A stretch of DNA of 64,000 nucleotides. It comes from Oxytricha trifallax (lineage: Eukaryota > Ciliophora > Spirotrichea > Sporadotrichida > Oxytrichidae). The DNA lies in assembly GCA_000711775.1 (NCBI GenBank), contig ARYC01017371.1:1-64000 (forward strand), in the 5' to 3' direction. The translations under genes were made by a program, and so were the position numbers. The notes below the pieces were generated by a model. It was not told the DNA's origin. It ran no database searches and saw only the letters and a list, made by a program, of their open reading frames with translations. Below are positions 32,186 to 43,611 of this stretch, piece after piece. The stretch's first letter is position 1. The number at the start of each line of letters is the position of its first letter.

Positions 32186-35100
32186 ATGAAAATATCTCTC
32201 CATCCTAATTCTGTATCTCCCAACAAAAATTAACTTATGATAAATGCATAACCAATTAACATGTTTAATAATAATTAAACTCCTTCTAAGAATGAATGAG
32301 ATTCAGATATAAAATTGGAAGATGATTAACAATTGAAAGTTGAATTAGACTAAACTAATTAAGTGCATAATGATAGTTTTTTTGCATAGCAATTTTAGAA
32401 TTTTATGACATAAAATTACTATTGGTAAAATGAACCAATTTTTTAAAAATAATTTAATTCGTTCTTATGACAAAATAAATTAAGTTACTAATATTTTATC
32501 TAACAATAACAGCTTTACGATTGTTTTTTCTCAATAGTAAAAGAAAGATAAATGAAAAAAAATTTAGCATCTTTTTCGATTTAATCGCCAAATGCTTTCA
32601 CTTCAACAAATAGAGATGAGCAGTAGCTTTATGCCACAGGAACTATAAATAATAATTAGAGCTCTATACCATTGTAAACTTTCGGGAGTAATATAAGTTC
32701 CTTATATGGAACGAAAACTACAAAACATTAGAGTCTCAAGAAAGAAGCTGTAAATAATTATGATGATGCACTTTATATGCCCAGTGCTTTTTCGAAAGGA
32801 AAAGGATTTTTATAGTAAGATCAAAGTGTAAAGAGCATTATCGAGTTTGATGTATGTAAATTTAATCGTACTAAAAGTTTAATAGTTTTTTATAGTTCAG
32901 ATAGACAGTAAATAAATTGGCATCAGGATTCTCTCTATAGTTATGCCAAAATAGTCCATACTTAGAATCTATAATGAAAGATCTGGATAATTTAAACTAA
33001 ATATTTGAGAAGTCTTCAGCCATAAACTCAGCAAGATCCAAAGAATTCAATTCGAAAAGATAATCAAGAGTTGAAGGAGGCAATTTTTCAGTTTCACCAC
33101 ATAAACATTCCTTGCCTTATGATAATTCTCAATCGCCATCAATCAAGCTTAGAAATCCCAGTGGTCAAATTTCCTCAAGCAAGAAAGCTTTATCTCTGGG
33201 TATGTCTCAATTCAATAATGATCGAATGGACAAAAAGACAAAAGAAAACGAGTAGCTAAAAGAAAAAGTTAAAGCACTTGATGAATTGACTCAAAATATG
33301 CGAAAAAATTACTATAAAGATTTAATGACATACAAAAATACAGGGGCTTAAAATTGGAAATCATAAAGTAACAAGAAAAATAACTTGTTAAGCGATGAGG
33401 ATCAAATAAATGTGGAATTTTTTAATATTTTAGAAGGAGTTGATGCCGAGATTCTTGAAGTTGTCAATTAAAGATTGTTCAAGGTCAAGGAAAAATGTGA
33501 GAAAAGAATTGTCTAACATATCAGGTTTTAAGAAGAGCTTTTATAGTTAATAACTTAAATATCAGACAATTTATTATTCGTAAAATTATAAAGAAATTGC
33601 ATGCTATGAATAAACTTTCTCCTAATGCATACAGTATCGTTAATTTAAGCATTACAGAAATATTTACAGCATTAAAAGTCGTTCATCAAAATCCAGAAGT
33701 AATATGGGAAGAAATTCATGTTCATTATGGACAGGATTGTTTACTTACCATCATCGAAAGAGAATCATTTAATATTAATTCATATATAAAAATCATACTT
33801 TTTATTATTTAAAAACTATTATAAACAAAATAATTATGAATATGGAAGCAAATTTGCAAAAGATTACAGTGCTTTGAATCAAGAAATAGACAAAATTAAA
33901 GATGAAGCATAATTTTAAATTAAAGAAGTTTTAAAGTAATCTTAAAATGAAATAGTCTAGCTAAGAAAATCGTTAGATTTAAAAAATTAAGAAATTGTAA
34001 GTTTGAAAGAGAGTTAACTGAAGGAAATTGAGAAAGCTTAAAAAGAGGCTTATTTCATTGCTGATTTGTCGTTTTAATCTAAAGAAGCAAGAATATTCTA
34101 GAAGTATGACTCAGAGAAGCAAGAACTTTATCATAAAATAGAGCATCTTGAAACTGTTAATACGAACATTATATTTTTAATTAATTTAAATCTTTTTAAC
34201 TTTGATTAGATACTGACAAAAGAAACTCTAAAGTCAAGTGTAAGAATAATAAACTTCTCTAATTTACCATCTTTTCTTTTAGTTTATAAAATTAGCACTT
34301 TTGGCATAATTAAACAAAATACTCATTCAAATTAATAACACAAATGTAAAAGATCTGGAAGACAGTAATGAAAGTAATCTCAAGCCATATTTAAATGAAG
34401 AAATAATAAAATCATCTATTAATCGCATCTTTGACATCATTCTAGGTAGAACTTAACAAGAAATTTACACTTTAAAGAAAGAATACGAAAACGACGTGAA
34501 AAACCTTATGGAAGAAAACAATCAGCAAAATGTCTAAATGGCTGAAATGAAAATGATCGTAGAATAATAAACTGAGAAGATTCAATATATAGAATAGTAG
34601 CTATGCGACAGCTAGCAAGAAGCTTAAATGTATAAGAGTTAGGTAGAGTCTATGAAAGAAGAGCATCGTAAACTTGAGGGAGAGCATTTGACTTTAAAAA
34701 GAGCACTGGAAAACAGTGAAAATTTTTGTGAAGGCTTAGAAAAGGAAAGAAAACGTATTGAATTTGAACTGCAAAAAATTGCAGGGAACAATATCAATAA
34801 ATATTAGAGTGCATATGCAGAAGCGGAGTTACATCGCAAAAAAGCATTAAATAGTATAACTAAGACTGGAGAAGCCTCGTTGAATCACATTTATGCACAA
34901 AATAATAAGACAAAGGGAACTTAAACTAACCTTAAAGATGTCAATGCTGAAATAGAATTCATCAAAAGGTCAGCTAATGGGGTTGAAACCAGAATTCAAA
35001 ACATTTTAAAAGCTCCATCAAAATCGATCTTTTGCTAAACGGAGCCTGGACTTGTTATAATGACTGAGGCAGAATTTAAATTAAGTAGAAACAGAGGTAG

Positions 35101-36797
35101 TACAAAAAAAACAGTGAAATAGTTGTCTGAAGTTATAATTAATTAATTTAATCCTGAGAAATAGATTGAAGAGATCAAAGAACTTTCAGACAGCTTTGAT
35201 TCCCTATATTAATCTGACTTAAAATCAGACAAAGAATATAGCAAAGATCCAAGAAAAAACAATAATATTATAATTGAGATAGGTATTTAATGCGACCTTA
35301 TTGGAGATAAAAGTATTGCTAAAAGTAATAATACTAATGGTCCAAAAAGTAAAATTTAATTTCCTAATACCCATTTTAGTTTCTACTAATTAAGGCTTTA
35401 ATAGAAGTATGCAGGATTGGAAATCTAGGTTAAGTTCATCAAGTATTTTAGCTGAGAAATTTGAAGCTAACATTAAAATGAAAGAGATGCTTGAAAACTA
35501 GAAATCTTAACTTTATGAATCTATGACAAATATTGAAAGGTATTATCTTTAAAAGTGTTTGTAATGTTTTTATTCTTTAGAGACATGCCTGAGGTTTATA
35601 AAAGACTATGGCTTAATGTTTTAGAAAAATCAGCGAAATCTTAAAGAATTAGAGATGAATTTGATAAAATTAGGTAAGAACAGTGGAATAAAGTACAAGA
35701 TTAATTGGCCGGATACTAACCCGCTAAAGCTAAGAATATTTTCAGCAAGGATTCTATTACTGGAAAAGTGTTTATAAATTTAGTTGAGCTCTATAAGAAT
35801 ACCCAATTCTTGATCCCTTCTACTTTTAAATCTACAGTAAATGGTTAAAATTAGAGAAATCTAAATTTGTCTACAAGGATGATGCCTCAAATGATTACTG
35901 ATTATATTTAAGAAGAACCTGAACTCGAAACTCTGAATAAAAATCTCATAGATAATGGGACTTAAACAGATCTCCCATTTGACTAAACCTTTCTTAGGAA
36001 ACGGATGCTTTTGTAAAGTTAAGCTCTTTCAAGAAATCTGGCTTTTGATCATCCAAATACCTCAAATTAATCCATGCATAACCAATCAACAGATAACTTA
36101 GATAGCAATTCTATAACTTTAAATAACTCAGGAATCAATCAATCTAAAATTCGAACCTAAAAGTAATCTAAAAGTTAAATGAATAATTATTCGATGAAGG
36201 AAGGGTCTATGAATGAATACTATAATAAAAGCAAAATTTTGTTTATGAAGCATTAATAAAATAAGCAGAAAATGTAGTTGTACAACAGCATGATTAATAG
36301 AGTAAAGAAGATCTAGATAACTTCGCAATATGAAAATTTTAATTAAAATGTTTCGGGAATAAGTGAAAGTTTGTCACAACCAATATCAAAGAAATATCAT
36401 GCTTCAAGCACAGTTTCAACAACTAAGCATCTAATGAATTTAAAATATTAATTTAAATTGGAAAAAGTAGTTTATATTTTATATTACATTGAATGATAGT
36501 TAACCAAGCGTTTTTGAAATACCAAATTGCATAAAACCATAGATTACGGGAAATCAAAGCTCATATTAATCACCAAAGGCAAATATTTATAGCTCTTAAG
36601 CTACTATAATGAGTAAAACATCTTCTTCAGCAAATAAACATGTGATAAATGCTTTACAAAACAGCTCAAATTAGAGAAATAAGGATACATTCATAAATTC
36701 TAAGTAAAATATTAACATTTATTTGAATTAACCAGAAGTGAAAATACACAGAAATAGAACAAACACAAATACCAAAACTCATATTAACAACCTTTGA
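32186..36797 (+). CDS. Large coiled-coil protein with disordered ends
   Basis: ATG at 32186, TGA at 36795-36797, over 1,300 residues. N-terminal Ser/Asn/Gln-rich region, central long coiled coil (about 33850-35000: QEIYTLKKEYENDVKNLMEE and similar heptads), C-terminal disordered Ser/Gln-rich tail. Introns recognised near 32851-32895, 34240-34281, 35350-35380 and 35539-35580. IES at 33732-33846. Frame changes I could not resolve: 32297-32540 (includes in-frame TGA at 32297), about 33500-33600, and about 36460-36500. No named family; cytoskeletal role is a guess. Confidence 0.7.
33732..33846. other. IES in large coiled-coil gene, pointer TATGGA
   Basis: TATGGA at 33726-33731 and 33841-33846. 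Joined frame ..IHVHYGSKFAKDYSALN... 115 bp. Confidence 0.75.
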
Positions 36798-36836
36798 ATT
36801 TAATTTTTAGTTATATATATTATTCCAAATTTTTAT

Positions 36837-38537
36837 TCAATAAGATTCATACTTTGATGAAGTTGTGTTGTTTTCTTGGTCCTAGAAGCCTGTTATAATG
36901 TAATATTTTTATCTATTTATATTTTATGCTTATTAATTATAAATCTAAGCAATCTTTGATTGATACTTAAGAGCCTAAAATTCAGTTGAATATTAAGTTC
37001 CAACTCTCTTGCCACCTTACATCTAATAATTATCTTCATCTTTTTCTTCAATTGAGCCCTCATTCGTATTTAGATATTTAGTCTGCTCAATATAGTGAGA
37101 TTCAGCTTTACCCTATAAAATCTTAAAAAATAATGAATAATTACTCTTGCTGAAACAGAAACTTCAAAACTCATGTCTCTCTTTTGAAAAGTTGTATAAA
37201 CTTTCTATCTTTCATCCTTTAAATATGCTTTTCTTATTAAATTTTTCTTTACTTCTTCATCCTTTGGTCTCTCAATTATACTTCTAGATAGATCTGTTTT
37301 GAGATAGTTTTAGTTTTAGACATTTTATTGATCCTCTTAAATTATCTAGGACTCTTCTTATATTTACTTTGTAGAATTTAGTTTTTCAATTCTTGAAGTA
37401 TTAAACTCTGATCTTTCTCTAGATCTCCTCCCTCCTAGATAAAGTTAATCAGAAGCCTTATTCTACCTTCTAACTAATGGAGATTTTTAATCTCTCTAAT
37501 TCTAGGTAAACTAAGGATTTACTAAATTGCTTTCAAAGAGTCTTGAAGGTGATTTATTAACAAGTAGAGATTCATCTTTATTCTCAAAATTCATATATTT
37601 TTATAGATTCCTTAAGAAAAGTTAATGCTTTCTGGGCTCTGATTATAACTAGAATCTTGACTTTTCACTTAATACTCGAGAATCAGAATTTTCAGCTTTT
37701 CGAATTTTTGTTTTGGATTAATCAAATTATGAGACTTGACCATGCAGTCTATTATAACCTTTTTGCAAGTGAGTTTGAGGACTAGTCAGTTTGTCTGAAT
37801 CTCTCAAATCAATCTCGTTTTATTTTCTTTAGTGTAAGATCCCTGAGGTTTGAACAGAATAATCTGATTTCTTAACTTAAATATTAGAAGAAGAACCGCT
37901 TCGTTTTTTAAAATGCTTACCCTAAGGTAGGAAGAATTTTCTTTAACTTGATAATGCATTAGAATTTAAAGGGAGGATGAGATTTAATAAATTATTAAAA
38001 TTGTTTATAGGTCTTTTTAACATCCACTACTGAATTATGCTTTTCTAAATTGCTAGTTCTTTGAATTTACTTTTAAGTAGGGGATACAAGCAATGATCTA
38101 AATTAAGGAACTAAAGAAGGCTACTCTAGACTCATAATCAATTATTACTCTTTATCAGGGGAACTAAATATTGATTGGTATGTACCTTTCTGAAGAATAG
38201 GAGTGCTTAAATTATTCTAAACTTTATCTTATATTAAATGCTACATTTCTACAAGTTTATCTATTAGTTTCTTTACTGATTAGATTTTACTTTCTAGCTT
38301 CTCGATTTCAATATGCTACTATGATTACATATTTACATTTTATATCTGAAACTATACAACTTAAATATCACTTGATTTTTTCGATTCGATTTATTTGGAT
38401 GATATCTTTTTCTGAATTTGGGTAATCTTAACCCCAGAGACATTTGAAGAGGTTTATTAGGAATTCTTTAATTGTACAGCTTTTTATTGATCACTTTTAT
38501 GCTTGTTTTATTTTTCCACTACTTTTGTTATTTGCAT
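36837..38537 (-). CDS. Q/S/K-rich protein with short coiled coil
   Basis: ATG at 38537, TGA at 36837-36839, about 520 residues. N-terminal third has a short coiled coil (HIEIEKLESKIQSVKKLIDKL). The rest is Gln/Ser/Lys-rich with many Arg-Ser and Ser-Pro pairs. An intron is likely near 37110-37142 (GTAATT..TTATAG). The frame changes near 37960-38010, so an IES there is expected but its pointer is unclear. Convergent with the large coiled-coil gene: only 39 bp between the stop codons. Confidence 0.68.
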
Positions 38538-39149
38538 TAAAAACTAAAAATCTCAATTAATACTTGTTAATTATTTTTCATTTACGTTCATTAAAAAAGT
38601 AAAAGATAGATTTGCACGTTCGATCATTTTCAAAATATAATTTTGTTATTTAAAAAACATATTTGGAATAAAATTAAGTCTCTTTAAATCTGCATTTTAT
38701 TATAATTTAAGAATCATTTCAAGTTATAATAGTACTGATTTATTGATATAAGTAGTTAGTTTTTTTTAGCATCCAAGATATAAGAATAATTCATCTAAAA
38801 ATTATTATATTTTAATTAAATTTATGCAATTTTTTTAAATATTTTAATTAGACATTGTATAAATATCTTTATTTTTCATAAAAGAAATCTTGATATTTCT
38901 TTAAATGTCCTTTTTTTTGAAGATTTATCGATTAAACTCAAGTTAATTATATAATTTTCCAATTTAAACTAAGTCAAAGTAAATAAATTGGGTATAAAAT
39001 TAAAAATATAAATGACCTGTTTACAATCCATATGTTTTTTATTTTATTTTTTAAGAATAGTTACATTAAAAAAATCAATAAAAACTCGATTGAAAAATTC
39101 TATTTAAAACAAATTTATTTTAGAAATTAGATTATGATAATAATCCTAA
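38538..39149. other. AT-rich stretch
   Basis: A/T-rich sequence upstream of the Q/S/K-rich gene. A minus-strand frame from the next gene remains open across it (TGA near 38974), but composition suggests non-coding DNA. Confidence 0.45.
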
Positions 39150-39625
39150 AATTTAATATAATAAACTTATTAGAGTTTTTGATTTAGTTCTTCCTTAGAC
39201 TTTAATTAATCATAGGTATTTTCCGTTTAGATTTATCTTCCTATTTGGACTGATGAGATAGTACAACTACCTTTTATTCAATACTATTTATCTATTCGTG
39301 TTTATTATTAATTTTATGATCTGACTAGGACATTGAAGTTTCACCAGTGTATACTGACTGTCTATATGAATCGCTACATTGACTTTGTAAAATGCTTAAC
39401 TCTAAGTCTAGTTCATTTTATTTAATTTAAAGATGTTTAGTGATTTAGTCAAGGTTAAGGTAAATTGAAAATTAAGAGTAGAACTGCTAAGGGGATCTTG
39501 TTTCTAGAAATCTCATCAAAATATTTGAAATCCTACTGTTTAATTACTAATTACTAAGCAATAGAATCGCTATCATTTGAATTTATTCTACCTAATGGTC
39601 ATTAAAGATTATTAGTAATTTCCAT
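39150..39625 (-). CDS. Short Q/S/N-rich gene fragment, unknown
   Basis: Two readable blocks on the minus strand: one with SNDSDSIAQQLVIKQQDFKY, one with ELDLELSILQSQCSDSYRQS. They are in different frames, so an intron or IES lies between (about 39430-39470). A candidate start is the ATG at 39625, followed by TGA within 9 codons unless another IES is removed. The 3' end is not certain. No family recognised. Confidence 0.45.
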
Positions 39626-39779
39626 AATACATTCTCAATAACTTATAGATGATTAATTTCTTAAGCTTTTTGTTTAATGTATAGTATACTTCTAAATTTA
39701 TTTATTAATCCCTAAAAAAAACTAATTAACCCATATGTTTTTGGTGTGGCAAATGTGAAGAAAAAGACCACACCTCCGC

Positions 39780-40110
39780 TCATAAAATATTGCCCTCAAA
39801 ATTTATATATCCTGCTGACAGAGGGATTAACTCTTATTCCTTGTCGGAAGTGTAATCTATTTCCACTCGTGAACTGATTTCGTTACCCTAACTATCTATA
39901 AGAACAAATCTTATCTTTACTTTCTCTGGACTCTCTTTTGAATGCTGAACATCACCATCAATATTCTGACAACCATTACAAAGATTTTTCCTTCGTATTT
40001 ATTGCAAAGTAAACCATAATTTTCACTGAATACGAGCTAAAGTTTTGTACCAATAGAAAATGAAGCAGCGCAGACTAAATTACGCAAACAAGCTCATTCC
40101 TTCTTAAAAC
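39780..40110 (-). CDS. Small protein with CxxC motif, apparent frame break
   Basis: The C-terminal part is convincing: CNGCQNIDGDVQHS followed by VKIRFVLIDSQGNEI and SAGYINFEGNIL, TGA at 39780-39782. The upstream part (SIGTKLQLVFSENYGLLCNKY) reads in the other frame and would connect if one more A were present in the A5 run near 39990 (gene sense GGAAAAATC). That suggests a 1-nt deletion, sequencing error, or an unresolved tiny IES. Cysteines CN..C..C could bind a metal. Start not defined; TGA codons bound the upstream frame. Confidence 0.5.
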
Positions 40111-40409
40111 TTTACACCCCTATCAACCTTCAGTATTCTAAAAAATAATAGAGAATTGTATTAGTATGTTATTAACTTTCTAATTTCTTAATTTATATTC
40201 TTAAGCTTGAGATGATAAAAAGCTAATAATCTTTAAAATGATGATGTTTATATCTTAGTTCATAGGATTAATATCTCCAGAATTCATTGAAATATATGCT
40301 AAGACATCATTAATCAATGAATAATTATTTAATTACAGCTATTTTTCGTTAAAAAGTTTTTAAAGCATTTCATACATCATATTTTGGTATAACTTTTTAG
40401 TGCTTTTAA

Positions 40410-43400
40410 TCAACTTTTAAGGGAATATCTTTATCGTTTAATTGAAGCACGGGAGAATATATTGCTAAATTATTTATGAAGTTTATCCAACAAAGTCATT
40501 TTTATTATCATTTGAATCAACTACTATGTTATTAAATCTCTAAGGTGATTGTAATTACTATACAAATTCAGGATTTTTTCTATCAAAAAGTTTATGCAAC
40601 AAAATAAGGCATTTTAGTTGCAAATTTATAATTTCAAACTAGACTGTTTCTTTTGATTGTACATACAAATTTAGATTTGAGTTGCTTATAAATATCTATA
40701 GTCTGTCTTTAATTATAAAGTTAGATTTATTTTTTTTAATTATTTGATATTGATATATTATACATAAGGCACAGCAGCAAGAGCTTGCTAAGCGTCTCTA
40801 ATTACATAGTCAACATTTCTTTTTGAAAAATAGTCCAAAATATGATTTAGAGTTTCATAGGCTGATAACTGTATTTCCTGCTATGAGTCATCAACAAAAA
40901 ATGATAGTAGTTTCAGAATTTAAGTGTTTTAGGTCAAAACATTTCTATTAAAGGTTTTCTAAAAAATCTTTAACATCACGCAGATTTTTGCTGTTTCTAA
41001 ATCTGAATTTGTTATAACGTAATTATTTTTAAAAATCTGTAAATATTTATGTATAAATTATAGTTGCTTTAAAGCATATTGCTTCAAAAATGTTTCATCT
41101 ATTTAGTTTAAGAATTTCAAGTTTTTAATTTCATAGTTAGGTATCATTAAAATGTTAAGAAAAGCGTCTTCAGAAATAAATTAAAACTTTTCATAAATTT
41201 AGAGCATCTGTCCTGTTATTTAGGGTTTTAAAATTTCTGGAAATCCTATAAAATATAAAATGCTGAAATATTTACTTTAATCTTTATGAGTTTTTTCAAT
41301 CTTGGCAGCTATAATATTTTAAATTGTGACTTAAGAACACCCAATCATCAAAAGGATCTAAATAAATTTATGTTTATTTCTTAAAAAAACATCAATATCT
41401 ATAGTAACTTACATCAATTAATTAGCTAAATTACTAGAGTTTAATATCTTCAATAATCAGTAAATTTATGTCCATATCCATAACTATTATAGGATACATT
41501 CGAAATTAGGAAATTAATTTAAATTAAATTAATTATAAATCAAGATCTTGGCAGTTAAAATTGGCCAATTCGAACGATCTTGGGATCATTCGATAGAGAA
41601 TTCAAAATTAGCTGGAATTAATTATTGCCGGTACTAATTATCTCATCCACGGAGCGAGATAACTCTACTTTAATTAAGTGCCTCTAAATTCATTAAATTA
41701 TACCTTAACATTAAATTGAAGTTATCTCGCTCCAGGATGTGATAAAATAGTACCGGCAATAATTAATTCCAGCTAATTTAGAATTCTCTATCAAATGAGC
41801 CCAAGATCGTTCAAATTTGATAACTTTAACTGCCAAGATTTTGTATTACTATATATTTAATTAAAATTAATTTCCCAATTTCGAATTTGTTCATACAATA
41901 ATTAAATTAAATTTATAGCCAATTCCTCTATCTATTTCTTTTCTTTTAATAGGATGTCTTTCCATTTTTGATCATTTACTTTTTATGAATCAATTTACTG
42001 TTTAGAGGGAGACTGGTTATTGAGAATGCCTTTATTGTAGGAATAAAAATTAACTTTTATTTATATAGCTTTTATTTATTCTTGGTATGAATAGAAATAA
42101 ATAATGTGTCTTTTATAATATGATTGTTTTATGGAGAAAATAAAGAGCTTAAATTGTTAGCTTTATTTGCAGAACCACTTATATTGCTATTTATACTATC
42201 TGCTCTTACAGTTAATAAATTTTTGTGATTACTTTGCGTAGTATTTAATGAGTTTTTCTAAGAGTCAATCTATGTACTCAATAACTTATTATTATTATTA
42301 TTTTGGTACCCCAAAACCCCTGCGCCACTCATTATACTAAACTTACTAATTTTGCTCTAATTATTTAAGAAAAGCATGGAACTATCGTTATTAATAGAAG
42401 ACGAAGAAGATAGTGATCGAGGCTATTAATGATAGCTATTTATTATATTTTAAGTTTATTATGTATTAACTTTGGAGTTTTAGCTGGACTAAGAATTTAG
42501 AGTGACAATACTATGTTTTGTTATTAATGATGAATCTTTTGAGTTTGATTAATGTAAAGAAATCTTTTTTACTTCAGGGTATTGCTTGAAAAGTTGAATA
42601 CCTGATTTCTTAACAGTGGAGAGCTCAGATTTCTAAGAAGTATTTAAATTTGGCTTTTAGTTTTAACTGGAAAGTTAACTTGCATTACTGTACCTATCAT
42701 TTGATAATTAGACTTTAGATGGCGACATAATCTCATTTATTGAGGTTTTATTGCTTAAAGAGGATAAAAGCGATGAAGTTATTTACTAATGATTGGAATT
42801 ATTACGCTCAATTGATGCTTATTGTGGTTTATTGAATTCGAAAATTTCTTTATTTGTTTTCTTTGATTTTTAAGCATAGTAGGATTCTGGTTAAATTATA
42901 TAACTTAAGGATTTGACTATTAGGTTTATGTCTTTTACTTTTTACTCAGCATTGTTATCTGCTTATCCTTTTGAAAATATTAATTTTATCATTGGAAATA
43001 TGAACTTCAAAAAATCATGATTTAAGATACCTTCAAAAATTGTAAAATCTTTTTCTAAAACAAAGATTTTCTCTAAAATATTTAGTAGCATTCTAATATC
43101 CGCATTTCTTTAGCTTAATTAATCGTGAAAAGCCTTATATATCTATTTTTAAATTATCAACCTAACTTTAATTGGATCTAAGTATTTAATTTACTCTTCA
43201 ATAAATATCAAATTAAGATTAGTTGAGTTATTCATTAGATTTTCTATGAAAGCTTAATTTAGTTGCATTTAATGATACCTTTTTTCAATTATTTTATCTT
43301 TAAGTTTTAGAGATTGAACGAAGAGTGATTTATTTTTTATCAAAGCTTCTTAGAACTTATCTTGTTTTTGAATTATGGAATTTAATGTAAATATTGAATC

Positions 43401-43553
43401 AACTATTGAGAAGATTTTCTGATCAAACTCATACAAATAATCTCTTTAGTGTTTAATGGATCGATAAAAATAAGGATCATTATCTTATCAGTAAATTTGG
43501 AATTAAGCAATTAAAAATAAATAGTAAGAAATAATTTGATATTAAATAGTCAT
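40410..43553 (-). CDS. Large helical (ARM/HEAT-like) protein containing a foldback IES
   Basis: Candidate start ATG 43553, TGA 40410-40412. A long frame runs from about 43480 to 41886, then continues after removal of the 381-bp foldback element and of a 22-bp IES. The N-terminal 230 residues are helical (QALIKNKSLFVQSLKLKDKI), the middle is Ser/Asn/Gln-rich with an NNNNN run, and the C-terminal 300 residues are helical-repeat-like (EDAFLNILMIPNYEIKNLKF; QLSAYETLNHILDYFSKRN; VIRDAQQALAAVPY). A frame change inside about 41960-42010 switches to ..DQKWKDILLKEKKQIEELA.. and implies another small IES. The start region has a TGA near 43480 and is unresolved. Function unknown. Confidence 0.72.
41397..41418. 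other. Very short IES (22 bp), pointer ACATCAAT
   Basis: ACATCAAT at 41389-41396 and 41411-41418. Gene-sense joined frame ..FSQLIDVFLRNKHK..; without removal a TGA follows. Only 14 bp separate the two copies, too short for an intron. Confidence 0.82.
41505..41885. mobile_element. Foldback (inverted-repeat) element behaving as an IES, pointer TTCGAA
   Basis: Arms of about 165 bp (41499-41670 and 41725-41885) are imperfect inverted repeats: shared blocks include AATCTTGGCAGTTAAA, CGATCTTGGG, TAATTATTGCCGGTACTA and AGTTATCTCGCTCC. TTCGAA at 41499-41504 and 41880-41885 is both the outer end of the arms and the pointer. Joining on one copy gives ..LLYEQIRMYPIIVMDMD.. in frame in the helical-protein gene. 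No coding capacity, so a non-autonomous MITE-like element removed precisely. Confidence 0.88.
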
Positions 43554-43611
43554 GAGTTAAATTCAGAGTAATGTAGCGGATAGTAAACATTAATATATAG
43601 CTTAAAATTGA

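Noticed and set aside
42300..42320. GGTACCCCAAAACCCCTG as a TBE end
   Set aside because: A lone short C4A4C4 run in the Ser/Asn-rich coding region of the helical-protein gene, without inverted repeat partner or ANT duplication.
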